Source of the DNA: an uncultured Collinsella sp.
GTDB taxonomy: Bacteria; Actinomycetota; Coriobacteriia; Coriobacteriales; Coriobacteriaceae
Direction: 5' to 3'
Length of the DNA: 5,270 nucleotides
Assembly: GCA_947003675.1 (NCBI GenBank)
Contig: CAMQPJ010000110.1
Location: 1-5,270, forward strand
Shown: piece by piece, positions 5,234 through 5,270 of the stretch
Position numbering within the stretch: the stretch's first letter is position 1
How the letters are laid out: each line of letters starts with the position of its first letter
The notes under the pieces: generated by a model
Databases searched by the model: none
The model's input: only the letters and a program-made list of their open reading frames with translations
Told to the model about the DNA's origin: nothing
Made by a program: the position numbers and the translations under genes

Positions 5234-5270
5234 CACCCACAATCGCCTCTATATCGACAAGGTGCAGCCG

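Overview
The window looks like accessory DNA from a high-GC, Gram-positive gut actinobacterium. Coriobacteriia (a Collinsella/Olsenella-type genome) is the best guess. The reasons are a BspA-type repeat surface protein in the style common in that class, a Flp/Tad-type class III signal peptide, and GC-rich genes on the right. This placement is inference from protein style, not a match to a genome.

Left part (1-1410, minus strand, visibly more AT-rich): a membrane-anchored thioredoxin-fold protein (WCxxC motif) is interrupted by one in-frame TAA and runs off the left edge. It has an unusually structured 5' leader with a perfect 20-nt palindrome and nested stems. Upstream, on the same strand, lies a six-helix DUF1648 (SdpI-type) membrane protein. 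A 161-188 nt divergent promoter region, depending on the start used for the DUF1648 gene, follows and carries a 17-nt inverted repeat.

Centre (1569-2490, plus strand): the most interesting locus. A good ribosome binding site and two ATG codons are followed by a G9 homopolymer. Beyond it, in a different frame, a complete Flp-pilin-like module (class III signal G|QSTVE plus hydrophobic helix) continues straight into a BspA/DUF285 repeat surface domain. As written the gene is out of frame. A change of one G in either direction would restore a 285- or 287-residue protein. It reads as a phase-variable, pilin-anchored adhesin, and is followed by a hairpin that may be its terminator.

Right part (2700-5074): a ribbon-helix-helix (RelB/DUF6290-type) antitoxin has no RelE-type toxin next to it. 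It converges on, and overlaps by 46 nt, a 730-residue minus-strand protein. That protein has a PH-like segment, a possible PD-(D/E)xK nuclease-like core (QxK) and a large glycine-zipper membrane region. Its function is not known to me, and it is a candidate effector of an undescribed conflict or defence system. The last 195 nt hold its upstream region with a perfect TATAAT, a G8 run and possible remnants of an insertion-sequence end.

The thioredoxin-like and DUF1648 genes may once have worked together in bacteriocin maturation or immunity, but that is only an inference. The antitoxin and the 730-residue protein may be functionally coupled through their overlapping 3' ends. Nothing shows a link between these two groups and the pilin-BspA gene.
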